Shown: piece by piece, positions 28,501 to 43,500 of the stretch | Layout: each line of letters begins with the position of its first letter | Numbering within the stretch: the first letter of the stretch is position 1 | Origin: Isochrysis galbana | Lineage: Eukaryota > Haptophyta > Isochrysidales > Isochrysidaceae | NCBI GenBank assembly: GCA_018136815.1 | Contig: CM030932.1 | Location: forward strand, 7,517,628 to 7,581,627 | Reading direction: 5' to 3' | DNA length: 64,000 nucleotides | Program-made: the position numbers and the translations under genes | The notes under the pieces: model-generated | Told to the model about the DNA's origin: nothing | The model's database searches: none | Seen by the model: only the letters and a program-made list of their open reading frames with translations

Positions 28501-31500
28501 TGCCGCGGGCCTACTACGCCTTGTCACAGGGCTGATGAGGAATGCCGTGCCGCCTAACGCTCAGCTGCGCAGATTGAACTCTCATCTAGGTCATGATCTT
28601 ATCCATGGCAAGGCCGTCCTGCCGGTCCATCAAGCAACACTTCCTTCGAGTGCACTTACGGGAGAGACCATGTTTGTCGGTGGAGTCAGTTCCTTCGGCT
28701 ACTCCGGCACAATTGCGCATGCTTTGCTTGCGCAACCCTCACAGATAATGACGAGCATACCATTCGAGCCCCTATTCAATGCCTTCGTGCGAAAGAGATA
28801 CGCGTGGCGATCAGCAGTCGAAATCCATGCTTTGCAGCGTCTCGGACCGGCCAACAAGGATGAAGACTGCATGTCGTGGGACCGTGAGATCGGGCGGGAT
28901 GAGATCAGATTTCATCGGGGCCATCAAATCGGATATGTCCCATTGATCGCAGGCACGTCGTATATCGTTCTCGTTCGAGAGGTGATGTCCATCCGCGCAA
29001 GGGGGACGCCATTCAGGGTGGATAAGGCGAAATTTAAGGCATTTTGCTTTTTGGACGACGAGACTCATCCCATCCAACAAAAAATAGTCTTAGATCTTCG
29101 TAGCGATGTCCTGTGCATTTCCTCGTACATAGAGGATAGTTCAGCGGAGACGATCAACGCGGAGTTGCGAATCCGCACCTTTGTGCCACGTCCAGAGCAA
29201 TCCTCGCCTCTAGACATCGATGGCGCCGTTGAGCGAGCCACCAATATCACCATGGGGGATGAATTTTATGCAACTATCGGAAACAATTATCGAGATGAAT
29301 TTCGGACTGTAGCTCAGGCGTGGGTTCGCCGGGGTTTCGACGAAGTTAACCGTCGCGAGCGAGCTCCGGCGCTTACTTGTTGTGGAGTCTCTGATGGACC
29401 CGAGGCACTAGCACGTATCCAATTCCCGCACAATAAGACTGAACCTTTCTTGCGCGGAGGGGCATGGCTCGACGCTTGCAATCAGCCAGGAGCACTCATG
29501 ACGCAGTTAGACGTAAGTGCCGAGGCGTGCTGGCCAAAAGTCATGCTTGGCCGTCCCTACTTTGCAGCGGCGATCGATTCGTACGAGGTGTTGGACACCA
29601 ACTTCCGTCAAACTTCTACGATGTGGGGACATCATTTTGCGCCCACTGCGAAAAAGCAAGCCGTAGCTTCCATTTACAATGGCCACCGAAAGCTTGTCGT
29701 CCAGATCCACGGTGGCGAGATGTCCACTCTCGAGCCGGGGTTTCTTGAGACGGGGCGAAATCGTCGCCACATGTATGAGGTCTCGTGGGTCCCAGCTCCA
29801 CAACGGTCAGCTTCGCACAAGCCGCAAGGCTTTCTATGGCTATCTGTTGGAGACAGGTCGACAGTTGGTTTCCGGCATGTGAATAGTATAGTAAGTCTAT
29901 CTGGAATGATCAATGACCCGCGCATAGCAATGTCTGCGCTGATTCTTTTTGCGGGGTACGATGGGTGCACGAACTTGCACAATATCAGCCTCGTGGAAAC
30001 AGCGGGCGACCTCATCGTGAGCCAAATGAACGCGAATGCAAGCGTTCCGCGTGCAATAAGCTTATGGCTGGTATCCCACGTCGCGGACCTCCGAGGGCTT
30101 TCACGTTCGGCACGTGTTGAAACAGGCGGACTCGCCCTGGGCTTCCTTAGCCTCACTTCTTGCGATGGCTCGCTTGCACACCAAAGCGCAAGCGTCACAT
30201 TGAAATGCATGCTTGCCCATCCACATGGAGAAGGGGAGCTCGAGCTAGCCCTGAAGAACGGCCAACCCAAAGCCCCTCGCATCGGGAAGCTGTCTGCGAA
30301 TTCATTAAAGCGCATGGACACAAGGCACACTCGAAACATGGGCCACTTGCAAGTAATCACGGGTGGGACAGGCGGCCTTGGACTCATCACTGCCGAATGG
30401 TTGGCACGATTTGGTTGTAGGAGCGTGGTGTTGACCTCTCGAGGTGGCATTGTGCCTGCTTCCGCAGCTATGCAACTACTGACCAACCGGAATACTGACT
30501 TCTGCGTGGCGAGCTGCGATAGCTCGCAGCTGCTTGATGTGCGCAGAATCGTTGCTGCCTCCTCCACTAGGTCGAGTGCCCATCTCCGTGGGATTTGGCA
30601 CACCGCTGGTGTGCTTGCCGACAATCTCTTGAAATCCTTGACTTATAAGGCGCTCACCCGCGTCTACGCACCTAAGGCCCGTGGTATCTGCGCCCTCCAG
30701 TTTTTGTGCGCCACGTTGTCGCTCGATACGCTGGTAATGTTCTCTTCCGTTGCTGCGATGTTGGGTTCAGCTGGGCAAACGAATTATTCGGCGGCCAATA
30801 GTTGTCTTGACGCGGTCTCCACGTTTCGTCGCGCGAATGGGCAAGCCTCGTCTTCGGTGCAATGGGGTCCCTGGGCGGATGTTGGAATGGCTACTAGAGG
30901 CGGTGTAAACACCCGTCTTAGGGCGATGGGCGTAGGATTGCTCTCCATGGGTCAAGGAGTTGCCGCCTTTCGAGCTTCCATGCATCCACGTGTCCCTCCC
31001 GTAATAGCTATGTACATTGTCGATTGGAAGCGATTCTTGGGCACGTTTTCCGATATACCATCCATTCTGATTGGACTCATGCCCCAGAGCAGCCATGTCG
31101 CGACCACGCCATCAAAGAAAAAGGCAACGATCAACATTGTCCCTCTCGAAAACATCCTCGAAATTTTGAGAAGTACTACGGGCGGCTCTGTCGACCCAGA
31201 TACACCTCTAATGGCAACTGGTCTCGATTCTCTTGGTGCAGTGGAGCTTCGAAATCAGCTGCAAGTTGCCCTAGGCGAGGGGGCTCGGCTGCCCAGCACC
31301 CTCATTTTCGACGCGCCGACGGCACGTGCCCTTTCAGTCTATTTCAAGGAGCTTGCTGACGAGGAGTGTGAGGCGGTGGACCCCTCTTTGAATGGGGCCC
31401 CTCGAGACGGGGGGCCGATGTCGCATCAGCTTACTGGTTGTAGCATCCGACTACCTTGTCATGTTAATACCCTTGGTCGGATAGCCAAGATGCTCGTAAA

Positions 31501-34500
31501 TGGCCTAGACATCGTAGGCGAGGTGCCTCTCTCTCGCTGGGACGTCGACGAGGCCGTGGCTGTGGCAGCTGCCGACGGTCTAGGCGAGACCATCCAGAAG
31601 CGCATGCGCTACGGCGCATTCATTGACCAGGTAGAGCTATTTGATGCAGAGTTCTTCGGCATTTCTCCTGCCGAGGCCATGGCCATGGATCCACAGCAGC
31701 GGATCTGCTTAGAACACGGTTACGAAGCTTTACATGCGGCTTGTCTTCAAAAGTCACAGATTAATGGTTCCGATATTGGCGTGTACCTTGGCTATTCGTG
31801 TCAGGACTTTGCCACCATCCTTCAGGGTACCTCGATCAAAATGTCCGTCTACTCCGCAACAGGGAGCTCTCAGTCGATTGCTTCTGGGCGCCTCTCCTTT
31901 GCACTTGGTCTTCAAGGCCCATGCGCCCTCATCGATACGGCATGCTCTGCAGGTCTCACTGCAACTAGTATTGCTTGCAGCGCAATCACTCTTGGCGACT
32001 GTCCTGCGGCGGTGGTTCTTGCGGTGAACGTAATGATGGTTACAGACGTCCACCGAGCTTTTGCTTTGGCGGGTATGACGTCGCCCTCAGGTCATTGTCA
32101 CACGTGGGATGCTAGTGCCAATGGGTACGCACGTGCAGACAACTGCGGTGGGGCAGTACTCCAGCGAGCGGTGAGTGTAGAGACTGCTATCACAATCGAA
32201 AGCACCGCTGTTCGTTGCGATGGAAAATCTGCCTCGCTCACAGCGCCCAATGGGCAGGCTCAAAGAAAGCTCATTCAATCGGCATTGTCTCTCGCGGGAG
32301 CGACTGGTGACATGTTGCAAACGATGCAAGCACACGGAACTGGCACTCCTCTTGGTGACCCCATCGAGATGGGATCTACGGCGGCGGCGGCATTGATCAA
32401 ACACAAAGACACGCATCATGCGGTTACGGTCGCATCCGTCAAGGCCAACGCGGGGCACGCTGAGCCAGGCGCTGGATTCGGGGGCATGGTGGCGCTCTTG
32501 ACGGCATTGCAACATCGGCATGCGGCCCCAAACATCGAACTTCGCATCATGAATCCTCATGTAAGGCAGGCCTTGCTTGGCATCGCCTGCAATGTGCCCT
32601 CTCACGTGGCGGACGTCCCGAAGGCACCGCAGCACACTGCTAGGATGGGTGGCGTCAGCTCCTTCGGTTACTCTGGGACCATTGTACATGCTGTGCTGCG
32701 CTTTCAACACGTTGCTTTGGCTCAAGCGCAGCTGCTGCGCCAAAGGCTCGTCTACCAGCGTCTCTCCTTTGCGTGGCGCAAGGAGCCCAATGTATTTGCT
32801 CAGCAACGTATTAGGGCTGCAGACGGAGCTCTCACAGACACGTTTTGTTCACCGGCTCGCGGTGCTTTGGTGCACGTAGTGCGCGACCATCAAGTCCAGG
32901 GTCACATCGTCTTCCCTGGAGCTGGTTTTCTCGAAATGGCTCGTGCCGTTGCTTCTTGCATTAGTAAGACGAAAGGCGCCGTTATGAAAAGAACATATTT
33001 CCTCAAGCCTCTTGTGCTCGATGATGTTCAAGGACTCGTCATCACATGTGATATCGGCGGCAGTCGCTTTGAAATTACTAGCTGTGTGGACGATGCTGTC
33101 CCCATTGCTCATTGTGCCGGTGATGCTGCGGTGATGGTTTCGGTGCCACATCCCGCAGAATCTGTCATGACCAGGGAAGTATGCGCGAGTACAATGAATC
33201 GCGGTGCTTTCTACGCGGCTCTGAGCTGCGGCGGCTTAGGTTATGGGCCTGAGTTTAGAACTCTTGCCAAATTATTCTCTTCAAAAGCTCGAAGCATGGC
33301 CCTTGCTAGGCTTTTTCGTCGCCGGCATTTTTTTAGCACGAAGATCCACCCTGCTGACCTTGATGGTGCCATCCAGCTTACGTCGATATTTGTTGATGAA
33401 TCGTGTCGTGAGACAAGACTGCCTTTTATGGTATGGGAAGCAGCCATGGTGAGTGCCACTAGCTCATTGTATGCTATTGTTCAACGGGAGGATCGCGAAA
33501 AGGCCGCTATTGTGGTTTCCGCCATCGGACAGGATGGACCGATAGCGGCCCACTTGAAGGGGTTTGAAAGCCGTGTGCTTAGGTCTACCACGGTACCCGC
33601 ACCCGCACGCGAGGAGCATCTGTACGTCACGCAATGGGAATCCATGTCCGAAGCTAACCTAAATCCCGGGTATTATGACCATGCAATCTCGATCTCTAGC
33701 CTTCTGTTTCAGTCCCCGAAAGCGCCTAGAACTCGCGTTGGCGCATCACCCCAAAGGCATGCACAAGACGTCTTTTGGTCGGTTCCGTTGAGCACGGGTG
33801 CCAGTGCGCCCGGCGAGCTATCCGTTATCGAAAGCGCTTTTGGCCTCGTCAAAGAGCTCTCTCACACCATGCCCGTACGAATGTGGCTGCTCACAAAGGG
33901 TGTACAGGCGTGTAGCGTGGCAAGTGCGTCTTGCCCCGAACGTGCAGGTGTGATAGGCCTTGCTCGGTCGGCCAGACAAGAAGCCCCGGATGCCCTTCTC
34001 GCATGCGTCGATGTATCTACGTCACAAGCGATGCCAGTAATAGCTCGTCTCAACTCCGCTTGCGCTGTGGCTCTATCATACAACCCACTCGCCGAGCCTG
34101 ACATGGTCACACACGATGGTGTTTGCCGGGTGCCACGACTCGCACGAGCGGCTCAGTCAATATCTAGCCCAATAATGCTATGGTTCGATGCACGCGGTGC
34201 CGTGAGTAACTTGCGCGTTATTGCGCAACCGGAAAACACGAACATGCCTACTGCTCTTGGCGAGGCTCGCCTGCTCGTGCGCACCGTCGGATTAAACTTT
34301 CGTGACGTTCTAAATGTTCTAGGTGCTTATCCTGGCGACCCCGGCCCGCCGGGAAGCGATTGTTCTGCGATCGTGGCTGCAATTGGCACTAGCGTTGGGC
34401 ATATTAGCGTAGGCGACGCCGTTCTCGGCCTTGGCTTTGCGGCCATTGCCTCGATCTCTACGAGTGATTCGCGCCTGCTAGCAACCATGCGCGCAATTCT

Positions 34501-37500
34501 ATCGTTCGAGCAAGCCTGTACATTGCCGACGGCATGGAGCACGGTGCACATGTCTTTGCTCACCGCTCGCCCACACGGCAGTCACCATGCTCTGCTCCAT
34601 GCTGGGGCCGGTGGTGTCGGGTTGGTCGCTGGCGAGTACGCGAACTGGTTGCTGATGTATCTAATGGCGAACGCAGGTCGACCGTACAAGCATTTCCACC
34701 TTCGTTGTCTGGGCCTTGCTGGCCGCACAATGAGCTCTCGTGATGGTCCTGCATTTGCACTTGGGGCATCTAGACTTCTGCATACTGCACGCATTCATTT
34801 TTCGTTGAATAGCCTTTCATTTGACTTCAGTGTGTGCTCGCTTGGCCTTTTGCGCGAGGGTGGATGCCTCTGCGAAATCGGCAAGCGAGGAATTTGGAGC
34901 CACGATCGGCACCAAGCCTCGTGTTCGTCGAGATACGTGCCCTTGGCATTAGATTTGTCGATGGAAAGGGACCCCGACTGGATGACTGTCATCCTTAAGA
35001 TTGTGTCGGCGCGTGCAGGACTTGGCATCGCGCATGGGCTTCCGCTTCAGACCTTTGAGCTCGAGAGGAGACTGCAAGCTGCGTTTCGCGCTCTGCAAAG
35101 TGGCGCAAATATTGGGAAGGTTGTTGTGCGTATCCCTTGCACCTGCCCCGTGTTAGCGCGACATACGCATCTTATCTCAGGCGGCACGGGGGCTTTGGGA
35201 ATGATTAATGCCAAGTGGCTCGCCGAAGCTGGTGCCACAATGGTTGCGCTAACTTCGCGAGGTGGCAGGGTGGCCCGTACAGCTGCAATCAAGATCAACA
35301 GGATTTCCACTTGTGATGTCCGCGCCATCAGTTGCGATGGCGCCGAAATCGCGGAGGTTCGACGAGTAATTGCCAATGTTGTTGCCGCGAGCTCCTCACC
35401 CTTGTCGGGGATTTGGCACGCCGCGGGAGTCTTGGCAGACGGGATGCTTCAAAACCAGACCGCTTTGTCTATCAAGCGGGTGTACTTGCCCAAGGCAATT
35501 GGTGCATGGGCGCTGCAGCGGGCATGCGCAGCATCGGTAATAGATGCTTTGTGCCTCTTCTCCTCAATTGCAGCGATCTTTGGGGGCGTCGGCCAAACAA
35601 ACTATGCAGCTGCCAACAGCACTCTTGATGCCTTGGGCGCTTGCCGGCGCACGCGCGGGCAAGCTGCATCAAGCGTTCAATGGGGCCCCTGGGCTGACGT
35701 AGGAATGGCGGCCGGTGGTGCAGTCAATGCACGCCTACAAGCCATGGGCATTGGACTGGTAAAGCTCGCAACCGGTGTTTCCGCCTTTCAAGCTTCCTTG
35801 ACGTCGCGCGGCCCTGCAGTGATGGCGATATATGTTCTGCATTGGGCCAAGTTCTTGATAGGAATGTCCGTTGTACCGGCGTTGCTAACAAACTTCGCAA
35901 AGTTTAAGCGCATGCCAAATGAACCTGCTCCCAAAGCGGGCAAGTCCAACCCAATCGGTATGGATTTCATTATCGAGGCAATCCGTCAGACGACGGGCAG
36001 CGTTGTGGACCCCGATGTGCCATTGCTGGAGTCGGGACTTGATTCTTTGGGCTCTGTCGAGTTGGGAAACCAATTGCAATTGGAATCGGGACAAGTTCTA
36101 CCGTCAACGCTAGTTTTCGACTACCCAACAGGCCGTCAGTTGGCCGCATACTTTGAGCACGTGGGATCGCCTGAGGAAGGCAAGTCGACCGCACGTCATC
36201 CGTCGCCTCGCATAAAGATGCCGAGTCCCGACCAGACACCATCCCAAAACCTAGTTGCCATAGTCGGCCTTTGTGCATATACGCCAGCAGGAGTTCGACG
36301 CTTGCCGCAACTCATCGACATGATGGCATGCAGCGCACTAGTTGGTAGCGAGGTCCCTCGTGCACGATGGACGATTCAGCCAGAACAGCCAGGAGATGAC
36401 GAAATCAAAGCACGCGTTCGTCACGGTGCTTTCGTTCGCGACGCCGAGCTCTTTGACAACGGCTTCTTCGCCGTATCGCCAGCCGAAGCAATGAGCATGG
36501 ATCCACAGCAACGCATTTTGCTAGAAGGAGGGTACGGGGCCATGCACGAGGCAGGAATTAGCAAGGCATCGTTGCTTGGTTCAGTCGGTGGTGTCTTCGT
36601 CGGAATAGCTAGCTCGGATTTCACCGACCTCATCAAGTCGTCCCCAATCGGGCGTAGTGTTAGTGTTTACAGTGCCACGGGAAGCAGCCACTCAGTTGCC
36701 TCAGGGCGCATTTCATTTGCTTTAGGTATGCAAGGTCCGTGCATATCATTCGATACAGCATGCTCAGCTGCGTTGGTCGCCAATCATGCGAGTGTTCGTG
36801 CCCTCCAGTCAAACGAGTGCTGCTATGGCCTTGTTGCCGGCGTGAACCTCATGCTCCTTCCAAATGTAGCGAATAGCTTCGCCGTAGCGGGTATGACTTC
36901 CGTCACGGGTCAATGTCACACCTTCGACAAACGAGCTGACGGCTACTGCCGCGGAGAGGCTTGTTGTGCCCACGTGCTGCGTAAGAACACCGGGAACTAC
37001 TCGCCATTGCTAACTGAGCTCGGTAGCTGTGTGCGCCAAGATGGTAGATCAGCATCTCTCACCGCTCCCAATGGCGCCGCTCAAACGAGCCTTTTACATG
37101 CCGCTCTAGAGGACGCTGGCATCCTCGCAGAGGCTATTGCATGCGTAGAAGCGCATGGCACGGGAACGAGTCTCGGAGACCCGATCGAAGTTCGTTCGCT
37201 AGTCTCAGCTATACTTTGGGCTAGTGACCCCTCGTCACCCCTCGCCCTTTGTTCCATAAAGGCAAATGTTGGCCATGCTGAGCCCGCAGCGGGTGCCACT
37301 GGGCTAATTCGCCTTGCTATGGGCATGGACACTTCCACGGCTGCGCCGAATGCTCATTGTCGTATCGTGAATCCGCACGTGCAAGAAGCGTTAGACAGCA
37401 TATCTTGCGCTCTGCCGACCCAGCTCGTTCCACTAAGGCAACGACGGGAACTCCCAGGCGATTCGCTTATTGGCGGTGTAAGCTCATACGGCTATAGCGG

Positions 37501-40500
37501 CACGATTGCTCATGCTCTCTTAGAAACCAAGTGCGCCAAGCAGGAAATACCCGCGCCGTCATCGAGGGTGCTGACCTATCGACGTAGGGTCTTTCTTTGG
37601 CGGAGCATACCAAACCCGCTCACAGAGATTCGGTCTACCGATGATGTTCACACAAAAGTCGCTTTCTCAACTCAAACTGCGGGTCCTTTCTTAGACTTGG
37701 TGGCAGATCATATTGTAGGCGGACGACTCCTCTTTCCAGGGACGGGTTACCTGGAGATGGCCCGTGCAGCGCTCAGCAAGGTTTGGTCGTGCCAAGGAAC
37801 TCGTCTTCAGCGCACATATTTCTTGCGACCTCTCGTTCTGGATCTTGCTACCGCGGCCGTGGTGACTACAACAATCGATAAGACAGCGGACAGCTTTGAA
37901 GTGACTAGCGTAGCTGGTGACAATCCCTCAATATCCCATTGTGCAGGCGGTGGCCATGCATACATGCGGCCTGTTGGTGTCATGGCTGTCAGTGCTCTTC
38001 GCAATGCTGCGGGCGCCCAGATATTCTCGGCTAGCGATTTTTATGAAGCTCTACGCACTGTAGGACTTAGCTACGGGCCTCAATTCCGACGCCTACGCTC
38101 GATGTGGCGCTCGCATGCTCTGGGCGTCGCTTTGGCGACGATGACTAAGCGTACCAGGCTTGCCGGTACCATGATGCACCCAGCAGACTTGGACTGCGCA
38201 TTACAACTATCAACTTTGGTTGTCGTGGTGAAGTCGGATGAAACGCGCCTACCTTTTATGGTTGAAGACGCCATCCTCATCGCTGCATCGGGATTGATGA
38301 CCTCAAGTGTACAGCGGCGAAACGATCACAAAATGGAAATAATTCTCAGCAAGCGGGGCAACAAGGATCAGCACCTAGCGAAACTCGACGGGTTCGAGAG
38401 TAAAGCTCTCAAACCCATCTCGGCACCTACACCAAAGCGCAACAAGCACATTTACCTCACAGAATGGAAGTGCGCAGAGACACCCCATCAGTGCACGACG
38501 ACCTCAACTCGACAGCTCGCCATGGGAAATGGCCACTTTTGCCGGTCGATGACCGCACCAAGATCCTCCCCACTCGAGATGACAAATGAAGGTGGTGCTG
38601 CGGGCAGCCTTACATTTATGCTTGCACTCCAGGGGAATATCATGGCCCTTGACATGCTAGCCATCACTGCATGCGCATTCAGTGTAGTTCGCCAGCAGAT
38701 GCAATTTCCGAAGCTCCGAACACAGGTACTCACCTCCGGCGCCCAGGCATCCAGCTATTTGTCTGTAGCCAGGCCGTTGCTCGGAGGGCTTATGGGTCTA
38801 GCACGATCTGCTCGGCAAGAATCTCTTAGGGCCAATCTTGCTTGCTTGGATGTGTCAAGCTGCTCAGACGATGTGCGACCGGGGAGCGTTCGATATTATG
38901 TACACGAGGATCATTGCAAAGAATATGAGGTCGCGTTTCACGATGCCGAGCAAAGGGTGCCTCGCTTGCGGGCAGCAGCGCAGTCTCTTAGCGGCCCCAT
39001 CAAGCTGCACTTTGACGCACGGGGGGCCATCCAATATCTTCGCATAGTAGCCCAAGAAGAGAGCGCCGTCTCAATTGTGAGTACCGACATCTGCCATGTC
39101 AAACTTCATGTGCGCACAGTTGGCCTCAACTTTCGCGACGTGTTGAACGTGCTTGGTGCCTATCCGGGCGACCCCGGTCCACCCGGCAGTGATTGCGCAG
39201 CGCTCGTGGTCGAAGCTTATGCAGCTGCCAAGCACCTAAAGATCGGTAATGCTGCTCTAGGTCACGGTGCTTCAGCCCTCGCTTCAATCTCGATGACGGA
39301 CGCTCGGCTTGTTGCTACGATGGACAATTCGATCTTGTTCGAGGAGGCCTGCACGTTGCCAACTACATGGTGCACCGCACACGTGGGACTTTCTGCAGGA
39401 CGCGGGAAGGCCGGCCAAGGTGTCCTCATTCATGCCGGTGCGGGCGGCGTTGGCACTGCTGCTCGAGAGTATGTGCACTGGTTGCAGTACAAGGCGATGG
39501 CAAGTGCAAGCAAGCCACATAAGCACTGCCATTTACGAAAGCTAGGTATGTCGGGTCCTGTTTTGAGCTCCCGCGATGGGAGCACTTTTGCTCTCGGCGC
39601 ATCGAGGCTTTTGATTCACACACGGCTCTACCTCATCATGAATAGCCTCTCAACTGACTTCATCGTATGTTCACTCGCGCTCCTTTGCGAAGGTGGCGGT
39701 CTAGTTGAGATTGGGAAGCGGGGTATATTCAGCCATGAACGACTTGAAGCGGCATCTTTTGCCCAGTACTTTCTCGTTGCGCTAGACTCCATCATCGACC
39801 AAACGCCATGGTCGATGTCTAGCATGCTGCAAATGCTTTCTGCGCGATTAGCGGTACGATTGGTCCGTGGCCTGCCATTCAAGGCATTCGACATGGAACG
39901 CGGCGTATGTGCAGCTTTCCGCTGCTTGTCAGGGGGTCTCAACATAGGAAAGGTCATCATTCGCATGCCATACACGTCCGTCACAGGTCCATATGGCAGA
40001 CACATACTTCTAGGGGGGACTGGTGGGCTCGGTCTTTTAACGGGCAAGTGGCTCGGGGAGCAAGGCGCCTCAATGATCGTGCTGGCGTCGAGGAATGGCA
40101 AACTTCGGGTTGGCGGGAGCGATATACTTAGGCAGCCCGCTTATTGTACGGTCCATACGGTCAAATGTGACGTAGCAGAAAGCATACACCTCCGATGGGT
40201 GCTCCAAGACAGAAGCCCTAGCTGTATTAACCATTTGTCAGGCGTTTGGCACGCTGCGGGTGTTCTCAGTGACGGGCTTTTAGCTCTTCAAAGCGCTCAA
40301 ATGATCAAGCTCGTGTTCGCCCCAAAAGCCTCAGCTGCTTGCACATTGCAGGAGGTCTGCATGGCTTCTCCTTTAGACGCAATGGTATGCTACTCGTCTT
40401 TTGCCGCATTGATCGGTGGCAGCGGCCAGGCTAACTACTGCGCGGCGAACGCCACACTGGACGCAATCTGCGCATGCCGCCGGAAACACGGACAAAATGG

Positions 40501-43500
40501 CTCCTCTATACAATGGGGGCCTTGGGCTGACGTCGGCATGGCGTCTTCTCGAGGGATTCGTGCTCGTCTGCAAGCTGGTGGAATTGGCCTTTTGACCTTG
40601 AGTGAAGGACGGACTGCTTTCACTGCGGCACTCTTCGGACATGCCCCAGCGATTTTCACCCTAACAATGGTGCACTGGGAGAAATTCGTGAGTAGCCTTA
40701 CCGACACGCCACCTCTCCTCATGCATTTTGCCCCGAGAAAAGATCCGGTACCAAGCCCACGTGAAGATGAAGCATTAGAAAAGAGAACGGTGAGTTTGGA
40801 GTTCATTCTTGAGGCAGTTCGTCAGACAACGGGCGTGTTTCCGGACGTGGACGCACCGCTCATGGAGGTCGGGCTCGACTCTCTCGGAGCTGTTGAGTTT
40901 GGCAACCAACTTCAAGCCGTGCATGGACAAGCTCTTCCGTCGACTCTCATCTTCGATTATCCAACACCTCGCCAGCTTGCTGGGTACTTTAATAGCAGTG
41001 TAGCGCCCGTCGGCGACACGCTCGTGAGCAACTCAGCCTCTACTGTAGCGCTGACAAGGCCAGCGTCCTCAAGCACGGTCAGAATAGCCGCTATGAGCGC
41101 GACTTGTCCCGCTGGGATTAGTAACCTTCTCCAGCTAGTGCAAATGTCGGCGTGCGGCACTGATTGCACAAGCGACTCATACTTCGAACGATGGATGATA
41201 CCAGACTCAGCTACGGGCATTTCGGTGGATGTAAATCGGGTGAAATTCGGGGGCTTTCTGCACGACTTTGAGCTTTTCGATAATTCTTTCTTCTCAATCT
41301 CTCCTGCCGAAGCCAATGCAATGGACCCTCAGCAACGCTTGCTACTCGAGGGCAGCTACACTGCTCTCCACGGCGCAGCATTGGAACGAGCAGCGATCCT
41401 AGGCTGCGTTGTTGGCGTTTTCATCGGGATCTCGGCCAATGACTGGACCGAGATCATTCGCAGCTCCCCGATGGCGCGCAGCGTATTCTCTGCCACCGGA
41501 AGCGCTCACTCGATTGCTTCGGGCCGCATTTCTTTCGTACTTGGTCTCTTGGGCCCCTGTCTCACCTATGATACCGCTTGTTCTGCAGCGCTTGCGGCTA
41601 ATCATGCAGGTCTACGTGCATTGCAGATGAATGAATGCGTTAGCGGGCTTGTTTCGGGCGTGAACCTCATGTTGCTACCTGGCATGTCAATCAGCTTCGC
41701 GACTGCCGGTATGACCTCCCCAAGTGGTCACTGCTTCACGTTTGACCAGCGCGCAGACGGCTATTGTCGCGCCGAGGCTTGCTGCTCCGTTGTGCTCCGG
41801 ACAAATAATGACCGAGGAGCCGTGTCGTTGCCAGTGCTCGGGAGCTGCATCCGTCAAGACGGCAAGTCCGCCTCCCTAACGGCGCCTAGTGGCTCAGCGC
41901 AAGTTCAACTTCTCCAATCTGCGCTCGCCGACGCTGCTACGACGTCCGAGGAAGTTGCTTGCGTGGAGGCTCACGGTACGGGAACTAGTCTTGGAGATCC
42001 AATCGAGGTCCGTTCCATCGCTTCTGCTATTCTCTGTAGGATTGATGCTTTATGGCCACCTATCTTGGGCTCTATCAAAGCGAATGTAGGCCACGCCGAA
42101 CCAGCGGCAGGGGCCACAGGGCTTTTACGCATCGCTACCGGAATGACAAGTTGCGGTGCTCCGCCCAACGGCGAGCTGCACATTATGAACGAGCATGTGC
42201 GCAGTGCACTCAAGACGGCGCCAATTGCCATTCCAACACAAGTGGCCGCCCTGCCTTTAATGTTGGCCATCACTGATGGCTCATTGATTGGCGGTGTCAG
42301 CTCATTCGGCTATAGTGGCACCATCGTTCATTGCTTGCTCGAAGCCGAGCCACATCTCACCAATATAGAGCCTTCACCGACGGTTCCTGTACCATACAAG
42401 CGCAAGGTCTTTACTTGGATAGAAGCGACGAATCCGCTCATTCTATATCGTTCTGATACTATTGGATCCCAATCCTATGAGTTCACATCATCCGTATCAA
42501 GCTCTCTCCTCGCTCTTGTTGCTGACCATGTTGTCCGCAGTCATGTAATCTTCCCTAGCACAGGCTACCTCGAGATGGTGCGTGCAGCTGTCGCAGTCCG
42601 AAAGGAGTCTATAGGGGTGGTCTTGCGGCGTACTTACTTTTTAGCTCCTTTGCTACTTGTGAATGACGACGGCCTACTCATGCGCATCGTCGTGGACGTC
42701 AGCTCCGAGCGATTTGAAATCAACAGTATCAGCGAGGGCTGCGATGAAGCCGCTCACTGTGTCGGCCTAGCTGCCCCATCAATCGATGCATCAGCCGGCT
42801 CGCAGAGCTTTGGTGCACGTGTTGATTGTCCGAATATTCTGGACCCTGCTATGCTCTACCATAGATACCATCGGATTGGACTAGAGTATGGGCCAGCATT
42901 CCGTGTTCTTCAGCAAATTTTCTTCAACCTCGACGGAGGTCATGGTGTGGCATTACATCGCAAAAGGACACGATGGCGAGGCATCTCGGTGCACCCGGCA
43001 GATTTAGACGGTGCCCTCCAGCTCTCTGGTTTGTTGCTTCCCTCGTCGGCGGAGCTCCGTCTGCCCTTCATGATTGATGAAGCTACTATGATCGTAGCGA
43101 GGGGTCGCATTTGTTGCGTCGCCGAGAGGCGGGAGGGCGAGAAGATGGACGTACAACTCGCGAGCAAGTATCCGGGCGCAGCCACCTTGTGCAAGGTTGA
43201 CGGCTTCGAAAGTCGAGTGCTAAAGGCTGACCCCCACCTCTCCGTGCAGAGGCCATCGCATTTGTATGTGATAAACTGGGAAGTTCTTACGAGCATTCAC
43301 GACGCTCATGCGGCCATGGCAGTTCTCGTTGGTAGTACTGTCTCAACTCAATCAAGCTCAAACGCCTTGATGGTGTCCTCGTCGCTCGGCAGGGTAGTTG
43401 AAGTGATGGCCTTTCCGGCAGCGCTCCGAACCTTCACGAGTGTCGAACCTCTTCCGGCGATCGAAGGCGCTCTCCGCTTGGTATATCAGCAACTCACAAC

